Shown piece after piece: positions 25,183 through 34,335 of a stretch of 55,063 bases of DNA. This DNA is from Sphingomonadales bacterium. GTDB lineage: Bacteria > Pseudomonadota > Alphaproteobacteria > Sphingomonadales > Sphingomonadaceae. The translations under genes and the position numbers were made by a program. Numbering within the stretch: position 1 is the stretch's first letter; each line of letters starts with the position of its first letter. A model generated the notes under the pieces. That model was not told the origin of the DNA and did not search any database. It saw nothing but the letters and a program-made list of their open reading frames with translations. Location: positions 1-55,063 of the forward strand of contig JAGWVC010000013.1 in the NCBI GenBank assembly GCA_018971065.1, read 5' to 3'.

Positions 25183-26978
25183 CCCGACAACGCATCGTCC
25201 GCATCGGCGGCGGCACCGCCTTCTTCGACGACAGCTTTTATGGCCACCCGGCGCTGATTGCCGCCGGGGTGGACTATATCGTCTATGACTACCTGGCGGA
25301 ATTGACGATGGCGTCGCTGTCGAGCGACACCGTGACCAACCCGGACGGCTTCAGCCCCAATTTCCTGCGCGACATCACCGCGCATCTTCCGGCGATCCTC
25401 GGCAGTGGCGCGAAGATCGTGACCAACTGGGGCGGGTTGAACCCCGATGGCGCGGCGGCGGCGCTGCGCGGGGCGCTCACCGCGCTGGGCATCGACGCGC
25501 GCATCGGCGTGGTCTCCGGCGACGATCTGCGGCCGCGCATCGACGAAATGCGGGCGCGCGGCGTGACCGAGATGTTCAGCGGCGCACCCTTTCCCGCCGA
25601 CCGCGCGCTGTCGAGCATGAACGCCTACTTCGGCGCGTTCCCGATCGCCGCCGCGCTGGGCGCGGGCGCGGATATTGTCGTGACCGGGCGGGTGGTGGAC
25701 AGCGCGTTGGCGCTGGGACCGCTGATCCACGAATTCGGCTGGGGCGCGGACGATTGCGACCGGCTGGCGGCGGGCACGCTGGTTGGCCACCTTGTCGAGT
25801 GCAGCACGCAGGTGACCGGCGGCACCTTCACCGATTGGGAGGACGTGCCCGACCCGGCGGAGATCGGCAATCCGATCGCCGAATGCCGCGCCGACGGCAG
25901 CTTCGTGATGACCAAGCCGGCGGGCAGCGGCGGGCTCGTCTCGATCGGCACCGTGGCCGAGCAGATGATCTACGAGGTTGGCGATCCGCAGGGCTATATC
26001 GTGCCCGACGTGGTCTGCGATTTCAGCGTGGCGACGCTGACGCCGGACGGGCCCGACCGGGTGCTGGTGCAGGGCATGAAAGGCTATTCGCCGACGCGCG
26101 ACTACAAGGTCTGCGCCACATGGTCCGAAGGCTGGCGGGCGCAGGTCTACCAGCCGATCGTGGGGTTCAACGCGATGGCCAAGGCGCGACGGCAGGCCGA
26201 GGCGCTGTTCACCCGCACCAACGCCATTCTGCGCCATCGCAACCTGCCGCCGCTCAGCGCCACGCATCTGGAGGTGATCGGCGCCGAAAGCTCGTATGGC
26301 CCGCGTTCGCAGGCGATGGCGGCGCGCGAGGTGGTGGCGATGATGTCGGCCGACCATGACGACGCGGACGGCGTGCGCGTGTTCCTGAAGGAGCAGGTTT
26401 GCGCGATCTCGGCGATGGCGCCGGGCACGGCGATGGGCCTTGGCGGCAATCTGGGACGCGGCGCGCGGCCGCTGATGCGGGTGTTCCTGTTCCTGCTGCC
26501 CAAGGCCGAATTCGCGCCCGTGGTCAGCGTCGATGGCGTGGCGGTGCGGTGCGATGCCGCGCCATCGCGCGTGTTCGCGCCGGCGGCAGTGATGCGCCCG
26601 CCCGAGCCGCCGCGTCCCGGCGCCGCCGCCGACATGGTCGAGGTTCCGCTGATCCGCCTCGCCTGGGCGCGCAGCGGCGACAAGGGCAACCTGTTCAATG
26701 TCGGCGTGTTCGCGCGACGGCCCGCGTTCTGGCCGTGGATCGCCGCCGCGCTCGATGCCGGGGCGGTGGCGGGGTGGTTTGCCCACCTGCTTGACGATCC
26801 CGCCAACCCGCGCGTCGATCGCTTCCTGCTGCCGGGATCATACGGCGTCAACTTCCTCGTCCACGATGCGCTCGGCGGCGGTGGCAGCCAGTGCGCGCGG
26901 ATCGATCCGCTGGCGAAATCGATGGCGCAGATCCTGCTCGAATACCCGGTGCCGGTGCCGCGCGATCTAGCTGGCTAA
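25179..26978 (+). CDS. AtuA-family protein (DUF1446)
   Basis: Protein of 599 residues with the acyclic-terpene-utilisation AtuA layout. A large N-terminal domain starts RIGGGTAFFDDS and contains KIVTNWGGLNPDG and IVVTGRVVDSAL; a C-terminal domain starts near LIRLAWARSGDKGN. AtuA is needed for citronellol/geraniol growth in Pseudomonas, but its reaction is not settled. ATGA overlap with the FMN dehydrogenase gene places it at the end of that operon. Its presence is the clearest hint of an isoprenoid-like substrate, although the family also occurs in other acyl-CoA pathways. Confidence 0.86.
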   Translation: MTRQRIVRIGGGTAFFDDSFYGHPALIAAGVDYIVYDYLAELTMASLSSDTVTNPDGFSPNFLRDITAHLPAILGSGAKIVTNWGGLNPDGAAAALRGALTALGIDARIGVVSGDDLRPRIDEMRARGVTEMFSGAPFPADRALSSMNAYFGAFPIAAALGAGADIVVTGRVVDSALALGPLIHEFGWGADDCDRLAAGTLVGHLVECSTQVTGGTFTDWEDVPDPAEIGNPIAECRADGSFVMTKPAGSGGLVSIGTVAEQMIYEVGDPQGYIVPDVVCDFSVATLTPDGPDRVLVQGMKGYSPTRDYKVCATWSEGWRAQVYQPIVGFNAMAKARRQAEALFTRTNAILRHRNLPPLSATHLEVIGAESSYGPRSQAMAAREVVAMMSADHDDADGVRVFLKEQVCAISAMAPGTAMGLGGNLGRGARPLMRVFLFLLPKAEFAPVVSVDGVAVRCDAAPSRVFAPAAVMRPPEPPRPGAAADMVEVPLIRLAWARSGDKGNLFNVGVFARRPAFWPWIAAALDAGAVAGWFAHLLDDPANPRVDRFLLPGSYGVNFLVHDALGGGGSQCARIDPLAKSMAQILLEYPVPVPRDLAG

Positions 26979-26987
26979 ATCGCGCGT

Positions 26988-27455
26988 TCAATCTGCGTCG
27001 CGATCGAGAAACAGCCGCACCAGCCGCGTTTCCGCGATCCGCCAGGTGCCGGCCTCGCAGCGGTAGCGATCGTGGTAATGCCCGGCGCCGTGCAGACGCG
27101 GTGTCACCCGGTCCAGCCCGCGCAGGGTGTCGGTCATCGCGACGATGCCGCGCGCTTCGCTGGCGCTTTCGATCGTGATCTCGAAGTCGTGCCCGTGATG
27201 CGCCGATGTCGCCTCGGCCAGCGCGCGGCGGATGGTCTCGACGATCGCCTCGCGCCCACGCACCACGCCGCCCCGCTTTCCCTGCCATGCGCCGCCCACT
27301 GGCCGGAACCCCAGCGCCTCGGTGAAATCGAACGTCGCGTCCGCCGTGAACAGCTCGCCCAGCGCCGTGAAATCGCGCGTGTCCATCATCCGGAAATAGC
27401 GCGCCTTCAATTGCCGGATGCGCTCGATCGCCAGCAGTTCGGTGGCGGCGGCCAC
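26988..27455 (-). CDS. NTF2-like / SnoaL-fold protein
   Basis: NTF2-like protein of about 155 residues. It shows ELLAIERIRQLKARYFRMMD, then ALGELFTADATFDFTE and a C-terminal strand WRIAETRLVRLFLD. The GTG at 27455 was chosen because it sits 2 nt after the preceding stop, in keeping with the tight packing here; an in-frame GTG at 27500 would add 15 residues but overlap the DUF1214 gene by 43 nt. Neither has a strong ribosome site. It is the last gene of the LLM-sulfotransferase operon. Function unknown. Confidence 0.72.
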   Translation of the reverse strand: MAAATELLAIERIRQLKARYFRMMDTRDFTALGELFTADATFDFTEALGFRPVGGAWQGKRGGVVRGREAIVETIRRALAEATSAHHGHDFEITIESASEARGIVAMTDTLRGLDRVTPRLHGAGHYHDRYRCEAGTWRIAETRLVRLFLDRDAD

Positions 27456-27457
27456 GG

Positions 27458-28714
27458 TCAGATCCGATAGCGGCGGCGGATCGCATCGAACCGCTTCCAC
27501 ATCTCCGCGACGCGCTCTTCTGCGGTCACGCGCGGGCTTTCGGCGTGCATGTGCTGCGCGAGATCGGCGAAGGGCACGACTTTCGTGCGCAGGTCGGGGA
27601 TCAGCCGCGAATGGACGTTGCGGAAATTGATGATCCCCGAGGTGTATGCCTGGTTGTCGATCCAGTTGGCATAGCCAGGGTCGCGCGCGCTGAGCACGAA
27701 ACGGATGCGGCCGTCGGGGTCCACGCGGGTGCGGCTGGGGGTGTAGCTGACCGGGCGGTAGAGATAGTCCATCGAATTGCCGAACAGGCTCTCGCTGGTG
27801 ATCATCCAGAAGCCGTCGTACGCGTCGAATTCGAGGACCAGTGCTTCGTCATTCTCGAACGCCCAGCGCATCATCGTGATCAGGCGGCCGCGTTTCAGGT
27901 CCATCGCCTCGGTATCGGCGGACCAGTGCTTGGTGGGGGTGAGGTTCTTGCCGGCGAAGCGGTTCAAGGCTTCCGGGTCGATCTGGTCGCCCGATTCCCA
28001 CACCCATTCGGGCCAGTATTCGACCGCTTCGTAAGCGAAATCGCCCGCCCAGCGCATTGCCGCGATCATCTCGGCGGGATCGGGAACCGGGCGCGGCGAG
28101 GCCATGCCGACGCGCTCGATCCGGTAGTCGGCGGCTTCCTCGTCCCACGAATCGAAATATTGGCGCAGGAACAGCTTGCGACTGCCCGGCGTGGTTGGCA
28201 GCCAGTTCTGCCCCTGCCGCTCGCCGCCGATGTAGAGTTCGAACGTACCGTCCCAGTTGGTCTTCAACTCATGGCCGAACAGGTTGGCCTCGGGCGTGTC
28301 GCCGAACGGTTCGTGCAGGGTGCGCGCCTCGGTGCCATAGGCATTGCTGGCGCGCGGACCTTGCACGGTGACGTTCCACATCCGCGCGGTGCTGCGCTTG
28401 CCGGTGATGCGATAGACCGAAGCCCCGTCGATCCACGCCTGGATGTAGATGCAATCGGCATTGTCCGAACCCAGCTTGCGGGTGGGCGAGCAGAACACGT
28501 GGAACGCCGGATACTGCGGGTTCTTCGTTTCCAGCGCCAGGTCGAACGCCTGCGACAGGTTCTGCGTCAGGTAGCGGAAGCCGTCGGCGCGTTGCAGCGG
28601 GGTAGCCGGGTTGAGGTCCTTGAACACCAGCCGGCCGGCGTCTTTGAGCCGGTCACAGAACGCGTCCCACGCGCCGATCAGTTCGTGGTCCACCGGGGAA
28701 TCGCCGAGTGCCAT
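27458..28714 (-). CDS. DUF1214-domain protein
   Basis: Protein of 418 residues. The C-terminal half carries a DUF1214-like beta-jelly pattern with FWMITSESLFGNSMDY, RPVSYTPSRTRVDPDG and NWIDNQAYTSGI. The N-terminus holds a conserved helical part with GFRYLTQNLSQAFDLALE. There is no signal peptide, so it is probably cytoplasmic. Such proteins are numerous in sphingomonad and mycobacterial degradation clusters beside sulfotransferases and acyl-CoA genes, but no reaction is established. It starts 13 nt after the isomerase-like gene. Confidence 0.75.
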   Translation of the reverse strand: MALGDSPVDHELIGAWDAFCDRLKDAGRLVFKDLNPATPLQRADGFRYLTQNLSQAFDLALETKNPQYPAFHVFCSPTRKLGSDNADCIYIQAWIDGASVYRITGKRSTARMWNVTVQGPRASNAYGTEARTLHEPFGDTPEANLFGHELKTNWDGTFELYIGGERQGQNWLPTTPGSRKLFLRQYFDSWDEEAADYRIERVGMASPRPVPDPAEMIAAMRWAGDFAYEAVEYWPEWVWESGDQIDPEALNRFAGKNLTPTKHWSADTEAMDLKRGRLITMMRWAFENDEALVLEFDAYDGFWMITSESLFGNSMDYLYRPVSYTPSRTRVDPDGRIRFVLSARDPGYANWIDNQAYTSGIINFRNVHSRLIPDLRTKVVPFADLAQHMHAESPRVTAEERVAEMWKRFDAIRRRYRI

Positions 28715-28727
28715 CAGCCTGTCTCCT

Positions 28728-29531
28728 TCAGATGCCGAGGTCGTGCAGCATCGCGCCCATCACGTCGCCAGCGCGCTGCACCGCTTCGAGGTGCCCGGTG
28801 GCATCGATGCGCGGGCCGATCAGTTCGAAATCGAATGCGCCCGTATAGCCGGCGTCGAGCGCCAGGCCGATCAGGCGTTGCAGCGGGATGGCGCCGTCGC
28901 CCGGAATGGCCCGGCAGGGATAGGCGCGATCACCGGGCACGTAATCGCTGACCTGGATCAGGTGACAGCGCGGCATGGCGCGGGCGAAGGTTTCCTTCAG
29001 GCCTGCTTCGGCCCAGCACGCGAACAGGTCGATGCACACGCCGATGCCGGCGATTTCGGCCAGCAGCACAGTATCGCGCAGCGAGTGCGCCAGATGGCCG
29101 TCGGCGTAAAGCGGCGGGCACGGCTCGATCAATAGATGCACACCGGCGCGCTCGGCGCGCGCCACGCACGGGGCAACCGCCGCCGCGAACGTGGCCGCCG
29201 CGTCCTCCCAGTCGAGCCCGCCGTGGCCGCCGGTCATCATGTAGATCGACCGGCCACCATGCGCCGCGGCGAAGTCGATCACCCGGTCAAGCCGGGCGCG
29301 CATCGGCGCGGGGTCGCTGGTGATCGACCCGGTGGTGAACAGGTGGGTGATCGTCTCCAGCGGCTTGCCGAGCGCCCGCAACGTCGCGTCGGCTTCCGCG
29401 AAATCATCGCCGAGCAGGCCGCTGAGGAAGCTGACCCGCGCCGCATCGCATTCCCGCCACAGCCCGGCCAGTTCGGCCCAGCCCTTGCCGGGAAAGCACA
29501 GCGAATTGACCGACAGCCGTTCGTGCATCAT
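28728..29531 (-). CDS. Sugar-phosphate-isomerase/epimerase-like TIM barrel
   Basis: Xylose-isomerase-like TIM barrel of 267 residues (AP-endonuclease-2 family). The metal-ligand strands are visible as IEPCPP (Glu), VCIDLFACWAEAG (Asp), HLIQVSDY (His/Asp) and the C-terminal FDFELIGP (Glu). Members isomerise sugars or hydroxy-ketones, or cleave dehydroshikimate-like compounds. The start MMHERLSV overlaps the sulfotransferase stop by 4 nt. In this island a tautomerase or isomerase role on a hydroxy-keto intermediate is possible. Substrate unknown. Confidence 0.82.
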   Translation of the reverse strand: MMHERLSVNSLCFPGKGWAELAGLWRECDAARVSFLSGLLGDDFAEADATLRALGKPLETITHLFTTGSITSDPAPMRARLDRVIDFAAAHGGRSIYMMTGGHGGLDWEDAAATFAAAVAPCVARAERAGVHLLIEPCPPLYADGHLAHSLRDTVLLAEIAGIGVCIDLFACWAEAGLKETFARAMPRCHLIQVSDYVPGDRAYPCRAIPGDGAIPLQRLIGLALDAGYTGAFDFELIGPRIDATGHLEAVQRAGDVMGAMLHDLGI

Positions 29532-30691
29532 CGCGCTCCCTGCTGTTCGATCTCGATGCCGAAGCGCGCGCGATACGGCGCGAATTCCGCGTGCAGCGCG
29601 TCGATGTCCTCGCCGATCACGTCGAGCGCATAGCGGAACTTGCCGTAGCGATCGCTGCGGTTGTTCGCGAGGTAGTCGTGCATTGCCGTGCGATGCGCTT
29701 CCGAGAACCCCAGCCCGGCGCGCTGGTGGAAATGCTCGATCGTGCCGACCGGATCGGCGACGAAATCGCGATAGCGGATGTGGTGGACGCGGGGATCGTC
29801 GAGGAACGGGCTGGCCAGCGCCGCCGCGATGTTGGCGCGGCTTAGTGCCAGGTAATGCCGGGCAGTTTCGGCCCAATCGACGCGGCCGGTCAGGCCCTCG
29901 TCGAGTTCGCCGGCCATGACGATGCGCGAGGCGATCACCTGGACCGGGTCACGGTGCGTCCATACCAGCGTGGCATCGGGATACGTGTCGAACATTGCCC
30001 CGAGACGCCCGCTGTGGAACCCCTTGAGCACCCAGCGCTTGCGCGGCCGCGCGTACTGGCAGTGCTGGAGCATCATGCGGTGCAGGCGGTACTGCGCGTG
30101 GGCATCGGCGGGCAGGCCGGCCATGATCATCCGCATCGGCACGCGCCACCACACCGTAGGCCCCATCACCCGGAAATCGAACCCCCAGGCCCGCTCGCAT
30201 TCGGCAAGGCCATCGCCGAGCATGTCGTTGTAGGGGTGATTGACCAGCCACTTCGGGATGCGCTGGAGGATTTCGCGCCATTCCGCATCGGCCTGCGCTC
30301 GACGCGGATCGTCGGTTGTTGCCAGTCCCGGCGGCGGCGAAGGATGCATCAGTTCCCAGAAGCGCAGCGACCGCGCCTCGGGATCGAGCGAAAGCAGCAT
30401 GTGCAGCAGCGTGGTACCAGAACGTGGCTCGCCGGTGGCGAACACCGGGGCGACGATCGGTTCCTCGGCGATCGGCCAGCAGGCGCGGTCGCCGAAGAAA
30501 CGCAGGCGGTGGCACAGTTGCGCCAGCGCCTCTTCGGCCGCGATCGCCTCGCCCGCCGCATCCATTCCGGCCGCGCGCATGTGGCCAATCAGGATGGCGA
30601 AGCGATCCGGCAATGTCGGGTCACCATAGTCGGCAAGGCCGGTCTTTGCCTCAGCCTCCGCCAGCAGCGCCCCGGCATCGAGCACGCTCAC
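29528..30691 (-). CDS. Sulfotransferase family protein
   Basis: Protein of 387 residues with the PAPS 5'-phosphosulfate loop GEPRSGTTLLH, a second cofactor segment WTHRDPVQVIAS and the C-terminal strand FHQRAGLGFSE. It should transfer sulfonate from PAPS to a hydroxyl or amine, although many environmental members have no known substrate and some act in unexpected ways such as activating a hydroxyl for elimination. It overlaps both neighbours by 4 nt. No PAPS-synthesis genes are in the window. Confidence 0.88.
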   Translation of the reverse strand: MSVLDAGALLAEAEAKTGLADYGDPTLPDRFAILIGHMRAAGMDAAGEAIAAEEALAQLCHRLRFFGDRACWPIAEEPIVAPVFATGEPRSGTTLLHMLLSLDPEARSLRFWELMHPSPPPGLATTDDPRRAQADAEWREILQRIPKWLVNHPYNDMLGDGLAECERAWGFDFRVMGPTVWWRVPMRMIMAGLPADAHAQYRLHRMMLQHCQYARPRKRWVLKGFHSGRLGAMFDTYPDATLVWTHRDPVQVIASRIVMAGELDEGLTGRVDWAETARHYLALSRANIAAALASPFLDDPRVHHIRYRDFVADPVGTIEHFHQRAGLGFSEAHRTAMHDYLANNRSDRYGKFRYALDVIGEDIDALHAEFAPYRARFGIEIEQQGAR

Positions 30692-31812
30692 GCCCCCGCG
30701 CCCATCAGCGCGATCAGGGCATCCTCCGCCGCGCGCACCTTGGCGGCCGAGCGCGCGCCATAGGCCAGCCCCGCCATGCCGCTGTAATCGAGGATCTTCG
30801 GCACCTGCATCCCGGCATCGACATAGCCCTTGACGATCTCCGCCACGCGGCTCGGCGTGCCGTGCGGCAGCGCCGCCAACACCGCCCCCGGCTCGACCTC
30901 GGAAAAGAAGCGCAGCAAGCGCTCACGCGTCAGCACCGCCGGGTCGATGTCGTGGATGCCCTTCCAGTCGTCACCCATCGGGTGGCGAAAGCCGCGCCCT
31001 TTCAGGAAATCGCCGCGCACCTGCAACAGGAACGCCTTCACCATCGGCTGGCGCACCATCTCGGCGATCTCGCCCTCGTCGCCGATCAGGCAGGTCAGGA
31101 ACCCGGCGGTCTCGATCGCCAGCGGATCGCGCCCGGCCAGTTCCGCGGAATGCCGCAATGCCGCCAGCATGCCCGCGTACTGGTCAACGGTGAATGTCCC
31201 CACCGGCCACCAGCCCCCGGCTTCGCGCCCGGCGATCGCCAGCATGCGTGGCCCCGAACAGCCGATCCAGATGGCGGGAAACCGGCCCTCGTAGGGTTCG
31301 GCATCGAGCCGGGCGTGTTCCAGCCGGAAGAACTGCCCCTCGAAATCGACCGGCCCGTCACGCTCCCACAACAGCCGGATGACCTTGAGCGCTTCTTCGA
31401 ATCGACTGACCGGCCGTGCGAAATCGAAGCCATAGGGCACCGCGTTTTCCAGTTCCCCGCTGCCCAGGCCCAGGATGAAGCGCCCTTTCGACAGGTGGTC
31501 GATGGTCAGCGCGGTCTGCGCCAGCATGGCCGGATGACGTCGCACCGTATCGACGACGCTTGTGGCAATCCGCGTGTTGCGCGTCTGAACCGCGACAGCG
31601 GTGGCCACCGCCAGCCCGTCGAGATGGCGGTGCGGCGACGGCGATGTGGTCGCAAGATCGGTGAATTCGGGTGTCCAGATCGAATCCGGCCACAATCCGA
31701 CCAGATGGTCCGACAGCCAAAGCGAATGATAGCGTCCGCTGTCGAGGTCGGCCAGACCCGAGAGATCGAGTGGCAAGGTGGTGCGGATGTAGCCGCCAGG
31801 CTGAAACGACAT
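30688..31812 (-). CDS. LLM-class flavin-dependent oxidoreductase
   Basis: Luciferase-like TIM barrel of 374 residues of the F420/FMN group. It shows YHSLWLSDHLVG, RIATSVVDTVRRHPAMLAQ, the characteristic GRFILGLGSGE loop, YEGRFPAIWIG and AGREAGGWWPVG. The cofactor could be F420 or reduced FMN; the sequence alone does not decide. The start at 31812 was preferred over 31836 because CGGAAAG precedes it. It is the first gene of the five-gene minus-strand operon and is divergent from the AMACR-like gene. Confidence 0.84.
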   Translation of the reverse strand: MSFQPGGYIRTTLPLDLSGLADLDSGRYHSLWLSDHLVGLWPDSIWTPEFTDLATTSPSPHRHLDGLAVATAVAVQTRNTRIATSVVDTVRRHPAMLAQTALTIDHLSKGRFILGLGSGELENAVPYGFDFARPVSRFEEALKVIRLLWERDGPVDFEGQFFRLEHARLDAEPYEGRFPAIWIGCSGPRMLAIAGREAGGWWPVGTFTVDQYAGMLAALRHSAELAGRDPLAIETAGFLTCLIGDEGEIAEMVRQPMVKAFLLQVRGDFLKGRGFRHPMGDDWKGIHDIDPAVLTRERLLRFFSEVEPGAVLAALPHGTPSRVAEIVKGYVDAGMQVPKILDYSGMAGLAYGARSAAKVRAAEDALIALMGAGA

Positions 31813-32054
31813 AAGTGCTGGCTTTCCGAACGGCATGATCTTTGTTCGGCCGCAGACTAAATTGCGGCCGAGGCGGCGCAACCGCTTTTCGCAATGCCTG
31901 CCATTCATTTCGTGGGGGCGAACCTGCCGCAACCCCTATGCGGCGTGTTGACAAGCGGCACCCGAAACGACCACTGCGCTGCCCGTGCTGGTAACGGCCG
32001 CGTTCGCCAGAATCTCCATGCGTGCCTTCTCCCGCATCGAAAGTGACGGCAATC
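31813..32054. promoter_or_regulatory. Divergent promoter region, LLM operon / racemase
   Basis: This 242-nt gap contains a perfect inverted repeat, TCGGCCGCA (31846-31854) and TGCGGCCGA (31863-31871) around an 8-nt loop, close to the LLM start and a candidate operator or leader hairpin. TTGACA at 31948-31953 faces the racemase gene but no good -10 follows at 17 nt. Nothing else coding was seen. Confidence 0.4.
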
Positions 32055-33077
32055 ATGATCGAACTTCCGCTTCACGGCCTGCGCATTCTGGAATTTGAAG
32101 GAATCGGACCAGGTCCTTTTGCGGGGATGATGCTGGCCGATCACGGCGCGGAGGTGATCCGCATCGAACGACCGCGACAGCGCACGGGCTATGTCGATCC
32201 ACTCGAGCGCAACCGCCAGCGGTTGACGCTCGACCTCAAGCAGCCCGAAGCGATCGCTGAAATCCGCGAGCTTGCCCGCGAAGCCGATGGCTTGATCGAG
32301 GGCTTCCGGCCGGGCGTGATGGAACGGCTCGGGCTGGGTCCCGAACTGTTGCTGAGCGATAATCCCCGGCTGGTCTATGGCCGCATGACCGGCTGGGGTC
32401 AGTCCGGACCGCTCGCGCAAGCGGCGGGTCACGACCTCAATTATATCGCGCTGAGCGGCGCGCTCGAAGCTATGGGCCGCCCGGGCGAGAAGCCCCCGGT
32501 GCCGCTCAACCTGGTCGGCGACTATGGTGCCGGCGGCATGCTGCTGGCCTTCGGCATGATCACGGCGCTTTACGCCGTGCGCGGCGGCGGCCTTGGCCGG
32601 GTGGTCGATGCCGCGATCAGCGACGGTGCCGCGCTGCTGATGGCGATGTTCTGGGGGCGCGGCGGCATTGACCCGTGGGTCGGCGGTCGCGGCACGCATC
32701 AACTCAGCGGCGCGGCGCATTTCTACGACACATACGAAACCGCCGACGGCAGGTACGTGGCGATCGCGGCGATCGAACCGCAATTCTACGCGGAACTGCT
32801 GGACCGGCTGGGCCTGGCAGGTGATCCCGACTTCGCCGCGCAAATGGACACCGCCACCTGGTCGCGTGCCAAGGCCCGGTTCGCCGCGCTGTTCCGCACG
32901 CGCAGCCGTGCCGAATGGTGCGACCTGCTCGAAGGCACCGACGCCTGCTTTGCGCCGGTACTGTCGCTGGAGGAGGCTGCCCGGCATCCGCACAACCGGG
33001 CGCGGGGAACATTCGGCGAGCACGATGGCTTGATGCAACCTGCGCCGGCGCCGCGCTTTTCAGCGGTCAAACGATAG
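32055..33077 (+). CDS. Alpha-methylacyl-CoA racemase-like (CaiB/BaiF family)
   Basis: Class III CoA-transferase-fold protein of 340 residues most like alpha-methylacyl-CoA racemase. It has LEFEGIGPGPFAGMMLADHGA at its start (read in two parts), RMTGWGQSGPL, the catalytic histidine segment GHDLNYIALSG and the catalytic aspartate in NLVGDYGAGG. Racemases of this type flip 2-methylacyl-CoA centres from R to S so that acyl-CoA dehydrogenases can act. ATG 32055 was chosen as start; GTG 32022 is possible. It implies an alpha-methyl-branched acyl-CoA in the pathway. Confidence 0.88.
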   Translation: MIELPLHGLRILEFEGIGPGPFAGMMLADHGAEVIRIERPRQRTGYVDPLERNRQRLTLDLKQPEAIAEIRELAREADGLIEGFRPGVMERLGLGPELLLSDNPRLVYGRMTGWGQSGPLAQAAGHDLNYIALSGALEAMGRPGEKPPVPLNLVGDYGAGGMLLAFGMITALYAVRGGGLGRVVDAAISDGAALLMAMFWGRGGIDPWVGGRGTHQLSGAAHFYDTYETADGRYVAIAAIEPQFYAELLDRLGLAGDPDFAAQMDTATWSRAKARFAALFRTRSRAEWCDLLEGTDACFAPVLSLEEAARHPHNRARGTFGEHDGLMQPAPAPRFSAVKR

Positions 33078-33103
33078 CGGAGCGGCGCTTTAATTTCTCG
33101 ATC

Positions 33104-34333
33104 TCACTCTGCCCTGGCCAGCACGTACAAGCCGACATCGACCAGCCCTTCGCGGAAACCGGCTTCGCAGTAGCACAGATAGTAGGTCCAGAGCCGGCGG
33201 AAGCGCTCGTCGAAGCCGAGTGCGGCGATGCGGGGCCAGGCGGCATCGAAGCGGCTGCGCCATTCGGCCAGGGTGCGGGCATAGCACAGGCCGAAGCTTT
33301 CCCGCGCGACCGGCTGCAACCCGGCCTGTCGGGCGAAATCGTGCAACTGAGTCTTCGACGGCAGGTAGCCGCCCGGAAACACGAAGCGCTGGATGAAATC
33401 GGGGTTGGCGCGATAGTTGTCGAGGTTTTCCTCGGCGATGGTGATCACTTGCAGGACCGCCTTGCCGCCGGGCTTCAGGCTGCGGCGGATGGTGTCGAAG
33501 TAGGTAGGCAGGTTGGCCTCGCCCACGGCTTCAGCCATCTCGATCGAGACGACGGCGTCGTGCTGTTCGGCCTGATCGCGATAGTCCTGGAGGTGCAGGG
33601 TTACCTGCCCTGCATAGCCGCTGGTGGCGATGGCATCCTGCGCGAAGGCCAGTTGCGAGGGCGACAGGGTAATGCCCTTGACCCGGGCGCCCCGGCTGGC
33701 CAGTTCGCGCGCCTGCGCGCCCCAGCCGCAGCCGATTTCCAGCACCGATCGGCCGTCGATCGCACCCAGCAGATCAGCCACGTGGACCAGCTTGGCGCGC
33801 TGGGCCGCTTCGAGGGTGGATGCCCCGCCCCGCCAGAGTGCCGACGAATAGGCCATGCTGTCGTCCAGCCACAGGCGGAAGAAATCGTTGCCGAGGTCGT
33901 AGTGGAATTCGATGTTGCGGCGGCTGCCGCTGCGGGTGTTGGCGCGCCAGGCGTGCCGCGCGCGTTCCAGCCAGCGGCGCGGGGTGGAGATCAGCGGCCA
34001 GTCGGTCTTCGGCGGGTTGCGGGCGAAGAAGCGGCAGGCCTCGGTCAGGTCCGGGCTGGACCATTCACCCAGGATGAAGGCGCGCGCGGCGCCCTGTTCG
34101 CCGCCCAGCAGCGCGCGCAGCAGGGCGCGGCGACGGTGGATGTGGACTTGGGCCTGCGGACCGACGGCCGGGCCGTGGGCGCGCAGCAGCGTGGCGTGAT
34201 CGGTGTGGACCAGCAGCGATCCGGCCGTGGCCCGGCCCAGCATCGGCGCGGCCAATCGCGCCAGCAGGCCGGGACGGGGCGAACCCGGAACGTGGGGGAA
34301 GGTCATATCCATGTCCGGGGTCTCTTGATGCAT
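33104..34333 (-). CDS. Cyclopropane-fatty-acid-synthase-type methyltransferase
   Basis: SAM-dependent methyltransferase of 409 residues of the CFA synthase family. The C-terminal catalytic domain contains NIEFHYDLGNDFFRLWLD, the SAM loop LEIGCGWGAQA, QDYRDQ, EMAEAVGE and the FPGGYLPS motif. It methylates double bonds of membrane phospholipid acyl chains. Last gene of a three-gene operon (amine oxidase, DUF1365, Cfa) that starts from a TGATCC-N18-TA promoter. In-frame ATGs at codons 8 and 10 are alternative starts. A UfaM-like role in methylated furan fatty acid synthesis is possible. Confidence 0.88.
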   Translation of the reverse strand: MHQETPDMDMTFPHVPGSPRPGLLARLAAPMLGRATAGSLLVHTDHATLLRAHGPAVGPQAQVHIHRRRALLRALLGGEQGAARAFILGEWSSPDLTEACRFFARNPPKTDWPLISTPRRWLERARHAWRANTRSGSRRNIEFHYDLGNDFFRLWLDDSMAYSSALWRGGASTLEAAQRAKLVHVADLLGAIDGRSVLEIGCGWGAQARELASRGARVKGITLSPSQLAFAQDAIATSGYAGQVTLHLQDYRDQAEQHDAVVSIEMAEAVGEANLPTYFDTIRRSLKPGGKAVLQVITIAEENLDNYRANPDFIQRFVFPGGYLPSKTQLHDFARQAGLQPVARESFGLCYARTLAEWRSRFDAAWPRIAALGFDERFRRLWTYYLCYCEAGFREGLVDVGLYVLARAE

Positions 34334-34335
34334 GG

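Noticed and set aside
25032..26786. Long minus-strand open frame opposite AtuA
   Set aside because: His/Arg-rich composition typical of antisense frames in GC-rich DNA; AtuA on the plus strand has clear family motifs.
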